The notes below the pieces were generated by a model that did not search any database, was not told where the DNA came from, and saw only the letters and a program-made list of their open reading frames with translations. A DNA stretch of 64,000 bases, from positions 70,388,224 through 70,452,223 of the forward strand of contig CM059971.1 of NCBI GenBank assembly GCA_030490835.1, written 5' to 3'. Each line of letters begins with the position of its first letter. The first letter of the stretch is position 1. The DNA is from Annona cherimola. Lineage: Eukaryota; Streptophyta; Magnoliopsida; Magnoliales; Annonaceae. Positions 12,241 to 23,530 of the stretch are shown in pieces. A program made the position numbers and the translations under genes.

Positions 12241-13600
12241 TAAAAGTCCAAAAATATATATATTCGAAATTGGTAAAACGTGATTTATACATTAAATACA
12301 TCCAAATTAATCAATTTAGAGGTGTTTCAAATTATACAGGATTCTTAAATCAAATCTATGTTTGGGATGACAATATAATAATGTATATTGCTAATGAGTA
12401 AAGTTGTATTGAAAATTTAAAAAGCTATGTTGAAAATTGAAAAACTATCTTACAAATGGTGATACATATTCAATTCAAGAATTTTTTATGATTTGTAACG
12501 GTCCCTTATAAAAAAAAAAAGAAAATTTAAGAACAAATTTATTGGCATAAGTTAAGTAACCATTACTTAGCCCATGCTAACAGACTCATGTACCAAAATT
12601 TAAATCAAGATCCTTAGTGAATCGGAACTTTAAAATATTTCATGTAACTTTCTTGATTATTTTCTATCAAACAAATCTTGATAATTGATAAGAAAATCTA
12701 CTTCATTATTTTATTTAACATCATTCATTATTTTATTTAACATCATTTATTTAATTAAGGATCAAGTTTTTATTCAAATCAAATATATGCATGGCTCACA
12801 TTTATTTGCTTAAAATATATTCATGTATGTTTCATCAAAATATATATATATATATATTCATGTATGTTTCATCAAATATATATATATATATTCATGTATG
12901 AATTATGAAAATTGCTTATATGCATTTATATATGTATTAGTATGTAAAAATATTTTATAGAATCGTTGAACCATATAATAATGCTATTTTAGATCATTTA
13001 GGTGTTAAAGATAAACTTTAAAATTAATATTTAACATTAAATCATTTTACGATATTAATTTTACACATTTATAAAAGGATCCACACACAATGGTGCTAGA
13101 ATGAATTGATTTTATTTTACATCAATTATTAACATGTTTAAAATACAGAGGGACATGGAACAACTTCAACGTAACAAGCAAAGCTTTTTTGATATATATA
13201 TATATATATATCTATAGAGAGAGAGAGAGAGAAATATTCAAATGCAGTGCCAAAATGGGTCACATATGATCATAAAATTATTACCTACCTCACAAATTAT
13301 ATTTAGAATAATGTATTCTATTACTATATTAATTATGATCTAAATCGGATATGTGTATGGACCCTATTGAAAAATGGTACAAATTCAATATAATAAAATA
13401 ATTTGATATAAATAACATCTTTAAAGTGATTTTTTCAAAATCTAAACCATCTAAAGTATGATTTATATATGTATAAATGATTGTATGAAGTTTTTATTAC
13501 ATGTTAATATATGTGGGGTCCATTTTTTGGGCAACAGCACCGTTGTTCCGGTGGAGTTATGCTGCACTAGAATAACTCTCTCATATATATACATGTATAT
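12241..13600. other. AT-rich intergenic stretch with microsatellites
   Basis: No genes recognised. It contains two (TA)n tracts at about 12842-12885 separated by a repeated TTCATGTATGTTTCATCAAA segment, and a (TA)n tract followed by (GA)n near 13190-13232. Confidence 0.5.
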
Positions 13601-13604
13601 GAGG

Positions 13605-14420
13605 CATGATTATATATAATATATTATATATATACTTAAGTTGCTATATTCATTTTTATTTTTATTACATTTTTATTTTTTCTTTACAAACTTATTTTCC
13701 TAAGTGTATTTAATTCTTTTATCAAAAAAGTGTATTTAATTCAGATACTAGTTTTTCCATTTTACAATATTTTTACATTTTATTTTTTATTTTTGAAAAT
13801 CATCATTTTTAGGGGCATAAAGGTCATTTTTCGCGCCTTAAAAAACTTGATTTTTAAAATTTAAAATATATATAAGTATGAGGAGTGATTCTATTAGCCC
13901 GGGCTAAGTAAATGGCCCACTTAGCCCATCTCAAAAAACCTATTTACAATAAAAAAAAATTTACTTTTTTTCTCATGTACTTGTTTATCTAAGTGTATTT
14001 AACATATAGACCAAGTTTTACCATTTTTGAATATGTTTATCTATTTTTTTGAGATTTTCAAACATCTATGTGTATATATGCATTTAAAATACCCTTATTT
14101 TCAAAAATCTAAAAAAAATATATTCACATTTCCAAAAATGGTAAAACTTAGTCTATATGTTAAATACACTTAGATAAACAAGTGTATAAAGAAAAAAACA
14201 AAAAAAGTTGTTTTAAATAGGTTTTTTGAGGTGGGCTAAGTGGGCCATTTACTTAGCCCGGGCTAATAGAATCACTCCTCTATAAGTATTGTAAAATAAC
14301 AAAACTTTGTATATAGATTAAATATAATTAGGAAACATATTTATGAAGAAAAATTTAAAAATAAAGTAAAAAAATAAATATTGTAACTTAAGCATATATG
14401 TAATATATTGCATATAATTA
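13605..14420. repeat. AT-rich foldback element, split by a second foldback
   Basis: The sequence at 13611-13870 and the reverse complement of 14290-14415 match over much of their length (for example ACTTAAGTTGCTATATTCAT against ACTTAAGTTACAATATTTAT), so together they form one inverted-repeat element. Its centre is interrupted by the 401-bp foldback at 13880-14280, whose 9-bp target duplication lies in this element. A similar palindromic arrangement is seen at about 16630-16975. Confidence 0.6.
13880..14280. mobile_element. Foldback MITE with 9-bp target duplication (MULE-type)
   Basis: TATAAGTAT occurs directly at both borders (13871-13879 and 14281-14289). The element begins GAGGAGTGATTCTATTAGCC and ends with its reverse complement. 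The outer arms match almost perfectly for about 65 bp, including AGCCCGGGCT palindromes and GTAAATGGCCCACTTAGCCC. The interior is also largely inverted. Nine-base duplications plus long inverted termini point to the Mutator-like superfamily. There is no coding capacity. Confidence 0.8.
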
Positions 14421-14831
14421 TACCTATATATACCTACAGAGAGAGAACCTATCAGGTGCGGTCTATTATAAAATGGATCTTACATGTAGTAAAACATAAT
14501 AATATTTTATATAATTATTTATCTATATAAAAAATATATTTTTAATAGTTTAAATGTTGAAAATACAACTTTAAAATTAATATTTATATCAAATTATTTT
14601 ATAATATAGATTTTGTACTATTTTGAGATAGGGCCGATACACATGTTTGATTTGGATGAAAATTGTTATGTTGCTAAAGTAAATCACTCTAAATACAATG
14701 AATACTGTAGATGTTAACTTCATGATCACACGAGGCCCATTTTCAATGAAATGCATTTTACTTATAGTGCAGTCTGAATATACTTAATAAATTCCATATA
14801 ATATATACACACACAATGCATAGGACTGTCC

Positions 14832-15110
14832 TGGTTCCCCTTTTCATTTTTTAGTTTTTTTCATTTTCAAGTGGGCCCAAGTTTATATAGTTTATATACC
14901 TAATTTTAACACTTTAAAATTTTTATATATTTTATTAAATTTCAAAAATCAAATTTTTTTATTTTTTTTCGTGTGTGGGGAGAATGAGATGGATGAAAAT
15001 TTTTATTTTTGACATTTCATAAATATATATTCGAAAAATGATAAAATTGGAGCGTTTATAATACAATTGGGCCCACGTAAAAAATAAAAATTAAAAGGGG
15101 AGCCATATTA
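14832..15110. repeat. Foldback-like inverted repeat
   Basis: The left arm TGGTTCCCCTTTTCATTTTT with AGTGGGCCCAAGTTTATA is complementary to the right arm ending ACGTAAAAAATAAAAATTAAA then AGGGGAGCCA. The arms are about 70 bp with mismatches, around a short AT-rich loop. No target duplication was recognised. Confidence 0.5.
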
Positions 15111-15459
15111 CCATTTTTCTGTTTATTTATTTGGTGAAGCCCATTGATAATTAGCTAGGTACATGGGATGGGTTTGATACTTGTTTATGGTAGATTGTGG
15201 GTTGTCTTGTTTGCAAACCATTTCTCAAGTTTAGATTAAATGTCGGAAATGGAAAATTATGTTTCCATACATTTTATCTTTTTTGACACAACGGATATTT
15301 CACCAATGCCAGGACATATTGACACCATGGCCAGAATGTGTACTATCGGGCTATGCCCCTACACACATCATTCCTTTTTCTTTTTTTTTTTGACAAGACT
15401 AAACACATCATTCTATTAAGACCCCACAATAAATTCTGGTGAATTTTGCGGATCCCGAT

Positions 15460-15860
15460 CTTATGCTCCCGGGAGCATGCAGTGCTGCATGCTCCCGGGC
15501 ACATGCACCTATTTTTTTTTTTTTTTGAAAATTTTTTCATAAACTTGTTAGCCCAAGTGTATTTAATCTGTGTATAAATTTTTACCATTTTTAGAGTATT
15601 TTATATATTTATTTTTTATTTTTGAAAATCAGTGGCATTTTAGGTAATTTTAAATTACTAAAATGCCACTGATTTTCAAAAATAAAAAATAAAAATCTAA
15701 AAATCTCCAAAAATGGTAAAAATTGATACATACGTTAAATACACTTAGGCTAACAAGTTTATGAAAAAATTTTCAAAAAAAAAGTTAAAAAAAAGGTGCA
15801 TGCTCCCGGGCGCATGCAACACTCATGCAGCACTGCATGCTCCCGGGCGCATGCAACTCA
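15460..15860. mobile_element. Foldback element with CTCCCGGGAG/GCATGC subterminal palindromes
   Basis: Both ends carry two tandem blocks of TGCTCCCGGGNGCATGCA with CAGTGCTGCATG between them, in inverted orientation. The interior is an almost perfect inverted repeat centred near 15655, including AGTGGCATTTTAGGTAATTT and its complement. The interior is shared with the foldback at 21628-22046, so the two belong to one family with different GC-rich ends. I could not find a clean target duplication. Confidence 0.7.
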
Positions 15861-17049
15861 GGTTCGAATGTTGCACCAAAAAACAATCCTGTTCATATTT
15901 ACTCAAAGTCTGACAACATGTAGGCTACTTGATTTCCACCCTGAAAGTACATGCACAGCCGAAGAATATTCAATTTCAAACTCCTAAATTGTGGTAAGGA
16001 GCTCTGATCTTCTTAAACAGAGCCTTGATTTCAAATCCTGTAAATGGAGATACAAGCGCTTGGAAAGCTTCTCCTGTGGGGTCCGACCTAGCTCTGAGAA
16101 TCAGAACTATGTAGATTAAAAAAAATTAACTCCCAACTTTGATATACTTGCCGATCACTTCAACACATGCCCAAAGGATAAGTGATTCAATTTTAAACTC
16201 CGAATTTAAATATCCTTCACTATCACTCCAAAAAAGACAGGTTAGATACTTTATCATCATTTGGTAACATTGACAGTTGATAGGAGAGAAAGTTGAGAAG
16301 AGAATATTTTTAAAAAGTGCAAGGATAATGTGATATAACAAGTGTAACATAAAATAAGGTAGTCATGTGAGAAAATAATTTAAAAAATGAAAAATGAAAA
16401 AAGTAGAGGAGTTAAATAATAATTTAATTTTAAACTCACAATTTTGATATCCTCGACTATCATTTCAGCAAAAATGGGTCGAAAACTTTGATTTGACGCT
16501 CTGTAGAGCTCTAATTTAACCCGTGTACTTAATCGGGCCTACAAGGGGTCATTAAAAGTGATTCCTTGCACGCATGCGAAAGGATTGCTTTCTCTCCTGT
16601 TCAAGGGATGGACGTGGGATGAGATTTTAAAAAAGTAGCTTGATTATATACATCATTTATTTTTTTCATTTTTTATTCATTAATTATTTTTCCTAAGTTT
16701 TGCCATTTTGCAATACTTTTATATATTTATTTTTTATTTTTAAAATCAATTTTTAATGGGTAAAAAATGACATAAATGCTCTCGAAATTTGTGATTTTTA
16801 AAAAATAAAAAATAAATATGTAAAAGTATTGTAAAATGATAAAACTTGATATATGGATTAAATATAATTAGGAAAATATATTTATGAAAAAATCAAATAA
16901 AAATAAAAATAAGATAAAATAAATGGATGTTGTATTTTAGCTTAAAATACATCATGGTGTATATAATCATGCTCCTTTAAAGAAATATTGTTGTGTATTT
17001 GAATTTGTGGAAAGTTGTTCCAAATGTGACAAGTATTTTGTTACTTATG
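15861..17049. other. Intergenic stretch with one foldback-like segment
   Basis: No coding domain recognised. About 16630-16975 is an inverted repeat. The outer arms carry ATTATATACATCATTTATT against a complementary copy ending ATGGTGTATATAATCATG, and the interior resembles the AT-rich element at 13605-14420. Confidence 0.45.
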
Positions 17050-17320
17050 TACGGAAAATGATAAAACTATTCATCAAAAGTTTTTGAAATAAGAAAAAAT
17101 GATTTAATATGATCAAAGTAACGATGAGGAATAAAAATAATAAATTTAAAATAAATAAGCCAAATATATGAGTAGTTATGTAGAAATGATTGAAAAGTAG
17201 AGTATTCGTATACGAAGAAATGAATAAAAAATTTAAAAAAAGGTAGTTATGGAAAATAAAAAATTTTCGAATGAAAAGTTTTTTATGTTAATCAACACAA
17301 ACATAAACACCCCACCATGA
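17050..17320. mobile_element. Diverged second copy of the Harbinger-type MITE
   Basis: Long blocks match the MITE at 17621-17911 in order, for example GTAGAAATGATTGAAAAGTA, then a TAGTTATGGA block and a GAATGAAAAGTTTT block. The termini are degraded (the right end reads ACACAAACATAAACACCCC). The boundaries are approximate. Confidence 0.55.
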
Positions 17321-17617
17321 GAAAAGTATTATTTGAGAACGGAAAATTTTTCATTCCATTCTTTTACTGTCCAATCTCATCTCAGTGGTGTACAGGCAGA
17401 CAGTCATTTATTTATCTTAATTAATTATTTTATATTTAATTTCATCATTGTCGATATTTTTAACCGTTCTCTTTTCACTCTATTTTTTAAATGTTGATAT
17501 GTTCCGTATTTTTACATGATTTCTTATACATTTTTTCTGCGATCCTACCTTTTTCTAATTATTATTTTTTTTCACCTCGTTTACAAATGGACCAAAGCAA
17601 AATCCTTTGGAAGTGTC

Positions 17618-17914
17618 TAAGGGTGTGTTTGGTTGGAGGTAAAACTTTTGATGAAAAGTTTTTTGAGTAGAAATTGTCAAATCAATAGAAAATGATGTGA
17701 TATAATAGGAGTAATGATGAGGAGTAAAGAGAATAAAGTTAAAATAGATAGATTAGTTGTATGGGTAGATGTGTAGAAATGATTGAAAAGTAGGGTAGTT
17801 TGTATAGAAAAATGTGAAAAAATAATCAAAAAATAGAATAATTATGGAGAGTGAAAAGTTTTAGATTGAAAAGTTTTAGTTGACACTTTTTTGCCCGAAA
17901 CAAACACACCCTAA
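17618..17914. mobile_element. Tourist-like (PIF/Harbinger) MITE with TAA duplication
   Basis: TAA flanks both ends (17618-17620, 17912-17914). The element begins GGGTGTGTTTGG and ends CAAACACACCC, and subterminal GAAAAGTTTT motifs are present in both arms. Length is 291 bp with no coding potential. The 3-bp TWA duplication and GGG-TGTTTG ends are typical of Harbinger MITEs. Confidence 0.75.
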
Positions 17915-19008
17915 ATTGTTCTGTTGCTAGGCCTTTTTCTTTTTCCTGAAGCCTTATTTTTAATATTTTTATTTCCAATTTATGTATTGTATTCAGGACT
18001 ATTTATTTATTTAAATATTAAAAATCAAAGCGATTGAAAATTTTCTCGTCTATAGTGCAAAAAAATACGTATGACTTTGAAAAACATGACTTAAAAAAAG
18101 CCTTACTCATTTATACTTGTCGTGGATCATAAATAAATTTTAATAAAATAATTTTTCAGATATATAAATTTTCACAGAAAAGAATATATACGTAATTTTT
18201 TTATATACATCGCAAACTTTTTTAAAAAAAAAATTAGATCTACATTGAAAACTTTGCATTATGAGAAAACAATGCAACCACGGCTTTCAAAGCGGGAACC
18301 TCACTCTCGGGAACCAATGCCGCCATACCATTGGGCCAGGCTCCGATAATGAGTATATCGTAACTTGTGTCTTCAAATAATATTAGGAAGCCCAAAAAGG
18401 TACAAATTACACACCGTTTCGCAGGTGCAAAGCTCAATTACAATTTTACCCATTTATCGTTGGTTATATTATCACCTTTGGTTACTTTCAAAAAAAATTT
18501 ATCGCCTTTGATTTTATGTCCAGAAAATCTATTGTCTTTATTTACTTCTAATTATTTACTTTCCAATATCATTTCCTGGATCTTCTTTTTCTTCTAATAT
18601 TTTGCGAGGTGATTAGCAAACGAACCTGATTACTTTACAGTTACAGCATGGGTATATTTGCAAAAATATGCAACTATATGCGTATATTTGCAATTTCAAA
18701 AATTAAGTATGTATATTTAATTTTTGCAAATATTCCCATATAATTTGCATATATTTGTAAATATACACACACTGTAATGGTGCAGTAATAAAACCATAAT
18801 GGCATTATAATGATGTAGGTATATCTACAATTATGATCAAACTATGTAAAGGTCCTGTGATTTCTAAAATTATACAAGTATATTTGCAATTATAGTCTAA
18901 GTAGACATATCTACAAATTACCGATATTCTATGATCTCTTTGTCATTTTCTTCCTTTTAAGTTTTGACGATACTTTGCATTGGGAAATGGCATAAAACTG
19001 ACAGAAGA
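17915..19008. other. Intergenic stretch, nothing coding recognised
   Basis: A minus-strand frame at 18240-18437 encodes a soluble-looking 65-residue peptide (DTSYDILIIGAWPNG...) that I could not assign. It could be a host-gene exon fragment. The remainder is AT-rich and includes the repeat at 18640-18920. Confidence 0.35.
18640..18920. repeat. Dispersed AT-rich repeat, copy 1
   Basis: It contains repeated phrases of the type GTATATTTGCAATTATGATC in both orientations, beginning with ACAGCATGGGTATATTTGCA. The same start and body recur at 22925-23285 (CACAGCATGGGTATATTTG at about 23053), so this is a two-copy repeat in the window, probably a MITE-like element. The ends are not defined. Confidence 0.5.
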
Positions 19009-19016
19009 CTCCCGTG

Positions 19017-20768
19017 TAGGAGTGCAAGTCGGTCCGGGTACCCCCGGGTAGGGGTGGAACCTACCCTTACCCATTTTTTAAAAACGTCTACCCTGTTCTA
19101 TTTTAGACCGGGTCGGTCCGGAGCTACCCTACCCAATTTTTTCAAGTGCGGGTCGGTTCCGGTTCGGTTCCAAATCGGTTCCTAAAAACGTCATGCATCC
19201 AAATTGGCACCAAATACAGAAATACTATATTATGAAAAGAATTTTTCAATGAAACAGAAATGTTAACAAGACTTATATACAACACACAATCTGTAAACTT
19301 GAATAACTAAAAAAACATATCAAGTTGGAGACATTGATATATGTAGAAATTTTCACAATCAAATAGAAATTGATATGCAAATAACCTGTTTCACTTGATG
19401 AAATTTCACAACCAAGCACAAAATTAATATCCAAACAGCCCATCAAACATTTGCACAACCTTCTAAATTGAGAAATTTTCAACCAAACACAATATCAAAT
19501 AGCAAAAAACCTGTTTCAGTTGCTAACCAGATAAGAACCACAAGAGATGACCATCCTGCAACACAAGTCCACAATACTAACTGCACGGACGGAACTGCAA
19601 TTTTACAGTAATACTAGGGAATATGTAGTAATTGGAATGGTTCTACACTTCTGCTCTTACTCCCTTTTTCTCCCTCAGAAATCCGAATTATTTTACCATT
19701 CTCATCCAAACCAGAAAACTAGCCTCGTTTCTGGTTTAGTGGTTTACACCCGCTTTTGTGCTTGGCCTAAGCAACCCTCCCCATCTTAAAATGCACACCC
19801 TCACCATCCCCACATCCCCTTCTTCAACGCCCATGCCTCCTTTTCTCTTCCTCCTCTCTCCTTTATAGCTCCATTCCTCTCAAAAACATGGACTTCGGGG
19901 TGGTTGTGGGTTTGGAGGGGAACAAAGCTGCTGCTGCTGGAGGCGGGCTGCTTAAGCAAGGGAGAAGTGGCGCAACCAAAGGGTCATCTGCAGAGATCTA
20001 AATCACTATTTTCGGATGGAGTGCAGCAGCAGCAAATGCTCAGCTTCACTTCTTCACCCAAAGCTGATGGTTTCGGATGGCAGAAAATTATGTAACAATC
20101 ATGGCCCAAACTAGCATCAAAAACCAAGGAAAAAAACCACAGAAGCAAGGGAAAAAAACTCAGAGAAGCAGGTATATACCTCCTTCGAGGAAATCACGCC
20201 AGTCGAAGAGAACCGAAGAAAGATTGATGGAAACGAAATCGAAAAGGATTCCTAAGGCTGGACCGCAGGAGAGAGCGAAAATATAGAGGCCTGCGTCCGA
20301 TGGATCGAAGTTGCGGATGCTAACTCGGAGGAAGAGCAGAGGGCAGCACCGCAGCAGGAGGCAGGTAGGGAGGTCGAACCGTCAAAGCCAGCGGGCAGCA
20401 GGACTGCAGGAGGCAGGTAGGGATCCAGATCGCCGTCTCCGACGCCGACTGAATGCGAGGCAGCGTCGCAGCGACCAGCGAGGCTGCGGCGAGGGGTTTC
20501 CGCCTTTCCAGTTTCGTGACTCGTTGGGATTTTGGAAACGGGATTAGGGCCAGGGAACTTTGGGCAGAATATAAGCTATATATATTATATGCAATCCGAG
20601 TCGGTTCTGGGTACCCGGCACCTGGAACCGATGCTACCCAAATTCCTACGGGTATTTCAGAACTGGAACCGAACCGACCCGGTGGGTAGAAAAATCGAAA
20701 CCGAACCGATCCTATTTAGGGTACCCATCGGGTTGACCCGTGGGTACCCGGACTGACTGGCACCCTTA
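19017..20768. mobile_element. Non-autonomous hAT-like element carrying a host gene fragment
   Basis: It is flanked by CTCCCGTG (19009-19016) and CTCCCATG (20769-20776), an 8-bp target duplication with one mismatch. The left end TAGGAGTGCAAGTCGGTCCG and right end, read on the minus strand, TAAGGGTGCCAGTCAGTCCG form the terminal repeat. The subtermini are rich in GGGTACCC and GGTTCCGGTTCGG motifs. The same kind of ends define the hAT-like element at 42944-54849. No transposase is present. The middle holds a growth-regulating-factor-like exon and GC-rich sequence at 20280-20550 of unknown origin. Confidence 0.8.
19888..20095 (+). pseudogene. Captured growth-regulating-factor (GRF) 5' exon fragment
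   Basis: From the ATG at 19888 the translation begins MDFGVVVGLEGNKAAAAGGG and continues LLKQGRSG, the conserved amino end of plant GRF transcription factors, then hits a stop. In a shifted frame further on it reads KSLFSDGVQQQQMLSF, then SSPKADGF, another block seen near the start of GRFs. The QLQ and WRC domains are absent. So this is an exon-1 fragment with at least one frameshift, apparently with some upstream leader. It lies wholly inside the hAT-like element, which implies capture. The family assignment rests on motif memory and should be confirmed by alignment. Confidence 0.6.
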
Positions 20769-20776
20769 CTCCCATG

Positions 20777-21618
20777 ACTCGTAACCCCAAAATCAATTCT
20801 TCCAAAACTCAAAACTCCTCAAATGATTCCTACTTTGTGAACATAAATAAATAGAAGGGTGATCCACTATTGTGAGCCATAGGTGGGCCTCAATTGCTTC
20901 CAATCATTTAACATATTTTTTTAGTTTTTTATAAATTTGTTAATTTAGGTATAATTAATTTATAATCCAAGTTGTATCATTTTAATATATTTTTATATTT
21001 TTTATTTTTAAAACGGGATTATTGTAGTCATTTTCATTGATGAAAAAATAACCACACCACCATTGTGTTTAAAAATTACAAATATAAACATATTTAAAAA
21101 TTGTAAAACTTAGTTTATTAATTAAATATACATAGGCTAATATGTTTATAAAAAAATTAAGTATTTTAGCCAGCCTAAGTGGATGATCAGCCATCAAATA
21201 AATATGTTTATGCATATTCACCTTTTTCTTTTTATCTTTTTATATATTAGTAAAGCCCATCGATGAGAGTCTGTTCCAAATCATATAAAATTCTTAAATT
21301 GAATCAATGTCACCATTCCTAAGGCAGTTTTTTCAATTTTCAACTGAACTTTACTCATTTTCAATATAACTTTACTTATTCCTAATACATGTTATTATAT
21401 TCTTATCCCTGATACAAATTGGATATAAAAATCTTATATGATTTGAAACACTTACTAATGGTAGCTACATGTGCGGGTTTGATACTTTGATTGCACGACT
21501 GATAGCTAGGGGGCTAATTCAATCCTTGTGCCTAATTAATTGGGCTCAACTTAATTAATTTGGGTGATAGCTAGAGTGCCGATTTTAAGCTATAGAAATA
21601 GTTCCTTGCATTGCTGTT
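20777..21618. other. AT-rich intergenic stretch with a decayed foldback
   Basis: No gene recognised. About 20890-21195 resembles the AT-rich foldback family (complementary AAATTTGTTAATTTAGGTAT and a right-hand counterpart ending in ATAGGCTAATATGTTTAT). Confidence 0.4.
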
Positions 21619-21627
21619 GCATGCGGA

Positions 21628-22046
21628 GGATCGCGATCCCCTACACCCGGGTGCACTGAAGCTAAGTGCACCCGGGTGCATTAACCCATTTTTTATTTTT
21701 AAATTTTTTTATAAAAGTGTTAATCTAAGTGTATTTAACATGTGTATCAATTTTTACCATTTTTGGAGTATTTTGGATTTTTATTTTTTATTTTTGAAAA
21801 TTAGTGGCATTTTAGGTAATTTTAAATTACCTAAAATGCCACTGATTTTCAAAAATAAATAATAAATATCTAAAATACTCCAAAAATGGTAAAAATTGAT
21901 ACACATGTTAAACACACTTAAATTAACACTCGTATTTAAAAAAATTTCGAAAACAAAATAAAAAAATGGGTTAAAATGGGTTTAATGCACCCGGGTGCAC
22001 TGAAGCTAAGTGGACCAGTGCACCCAGGTGCATGGGATCGCGATCC
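21628..22046. mobile_element. Foldback element with GCACCCGGGTGC palindromes and 9-bp duplication
   Basis: It is bordered by GCATGCGGA (21619-21627) and GCATGTGGA (22047-22055), a 9-bp duplication with one mismatch. The termini are GGATCGCGATCCC and its complement. Next come blocks of GCACCCGGGTGCA linked by CTGAAGCTAAGTG in both arms. The interior is an almost perfect inverted repeat (AAGTGTATTTAACATGTGTA / complement) shared with the foldback at 15460-15860. MULE-type is inferred from the duplication length. Confidence 0.78.
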
Positions 22047-22224
22047 GCATGTGGAGCCTACATGCATGCGCAAAAGATCATTTTGTGTGGCACTTGCATC
22101 ACAGTGGTGTTGACAATAATAAATGTGGGTAAGTGTAAAAGGTCCCAGGTTTAATACCAAACTAAGGCCTTAGCTTCCATCTAGAAAAAAAAATTATTTT
22201 TCCATGTACTTAAAAAAGGCCACA

Positions 22225-22455
22225 CAGTTGGGGCTAAGTGAACTCAGGTGCATTTAACTTATTTTTTTATTACTTAAAAAAATTATACAATTATTAATAT
22301 AAGTGTATTTAACATTTGTGTCAATTTTTATCGTTTTTGAAGTATACACATGTTAAATATACTTAGATTAACATTCGTATAAAAAAATTTTCAAAAAAAT
22401 GGATTGAAGCACCTGGGTGCATTGGGGCTAAGAGCACCCGAGCGCACTGAATGAG
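22225..22455. mobile_element. Shortened foldback of the same family
   Basis: It carries GGGGCTAAG with AACTCAGGTGCATTTAA at the left and GAAGCACCTGGGTGCA with GGGGCTAAGAGCACCC at the right, plus the family interior AAGTGTATTTAACATTTGTG. The central part of the interior is deleted relative to 21628-22046. Confidence 0.6.
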
Positions 22456-22554
22456 ATCCCAAAGAAATCCACATGGAAAAAGGATATAGTTAAAATCATG
22501 GTAAGAAAATTTTCGGTTGATTTATAGATGCATGTACTTTTTTATTGGTTAAAT

Positions 22555-22922
22555 ATGGATCTCGGTTACATGCACTCAGGTGCACTTAGACTCTGTACAC
22601 ACAGGTGAAAATACTCATATTTTTATTTTTTAAAATGTTTTTATGTGACTTGTTAATTTAAATGTATTTAACAAATGATCAAATTTTACCTTTTTTGAGA
22701 TTTTTAAATTTTTTTGAATTTTAAAAAATTGTGGCATTTTAATAATTTTAAATTACTAAAAATGCCATTAGTTTTTAAAAAACCCAAAAAAATCTAAAAA
22801 TCTCTAAAATTGGTAAAAATTGATATACATGTCAAATATACTTATATTAACATTTTTAAGAAAAAATTTAAAAATCTAAAAAATAAGTTAAATGCACCCA
22901 GTTGCATTCAACTGTATCCTAT
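22555..22922. mobile_element. Decayed foldback of the same family
   Basis: Left end ATGCACTCAGGTGCACTTAG, right end TTAAATGCACCCAGTTGCAT. The interior has TGGCATTTTAATAATTTTAA and its complement at the centre. It is more diverged than the other members. Confidence 0.6.
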
Positions 22923-22924
22923 TA

Positions 22925-23285
22925 CATACACCCACTTAGTTTAACTATAATTGCAAATATAACTATATAATTTAGAAATTACAATAACTCCAAATAGTTT
23001 GATCATAACTACAAATATGCTTATGTTATTGGGGCGCCGTTGCTACACCATCACAGCATGGGTATATTTGAAAATATATGCAAACTATAGGAATATATTT
23101 GCAATTTCAAAAATTAAGTGAGTATTTTTTGTTTTTGCAGATATACCTATGAAGTTTACATATTTTTGCAAATAGACTCACTTGCAATTATGACCAAACT
23201 ACATCAGAGTTATTTGCAAATTCTAAATTTTTGTGTGTGTATCTGCAATTATGATTAAACTAGAGGAGTGTATTTGGAACAAAAA
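22925..23285. repeat. Dispersed AT-rich repeat, copy 2
   Basis: It shares ordered phrases with 18640-18920 (CAGCATGGGTATATTTG, TTTGCAATTTCAAAAATTAA, GCAATTATGANNAAACTA). Its left half is partly the inverse of its right half. The boundaries are approximate. Confidence 0.5.
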
Positions 23286-23289
23286 AATC

Positions 23290-23530
23290 AGAGAATCAGA
23301 GAATGTCTCTGCCTCTTTGGGTAGATGGTCAAGTCTTACGAGAAAAGTATAAAGAGAGAAGATTGCTTCCTTTTGCAAGAGCTTGCTAGCACTTGGAATC
23401 CTCCTATTGTCCCGTATTGCATTTATAGAGAAGAAGAGCGAGTGGTTTGATTTGCCCTTACACACGGTTTGGCTAATGCTTCATCTTGTGAGCTGACGTG
23501 ATGATAATTGATAAATGCCTTCCTGTAATT
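23290..23530 (-). promoter_or_regulatory. Promoter-like segment on the minus strand
   Basis: On the minus strand a TGACGT/ACGTCA element (near 23493) lies about 65 bp upstream of TCTATAAATG (23421-23430), followed by a CT-rich leader. This spacing is typical of a plant core promoter or of an LTR/pararetroviral promoter. No gene follows on the minus strand, so it is more likely a remnant of an element. Confidence 0.3.

Noticed and set aside
18240..18437. Possible exon of a host gene (IIGAWPNG... peptide, minus strand)
   Set aside because: Protein-like but unassignable from sequence alone. No neighbouring exon found.
23290..23530. Endogenous pararetrovirus promoter
   Set aside because: TGACGT plus TATA spacing is suggestive, but no viral coding sequence is nearby. 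Kept only as a promoter-like segment.
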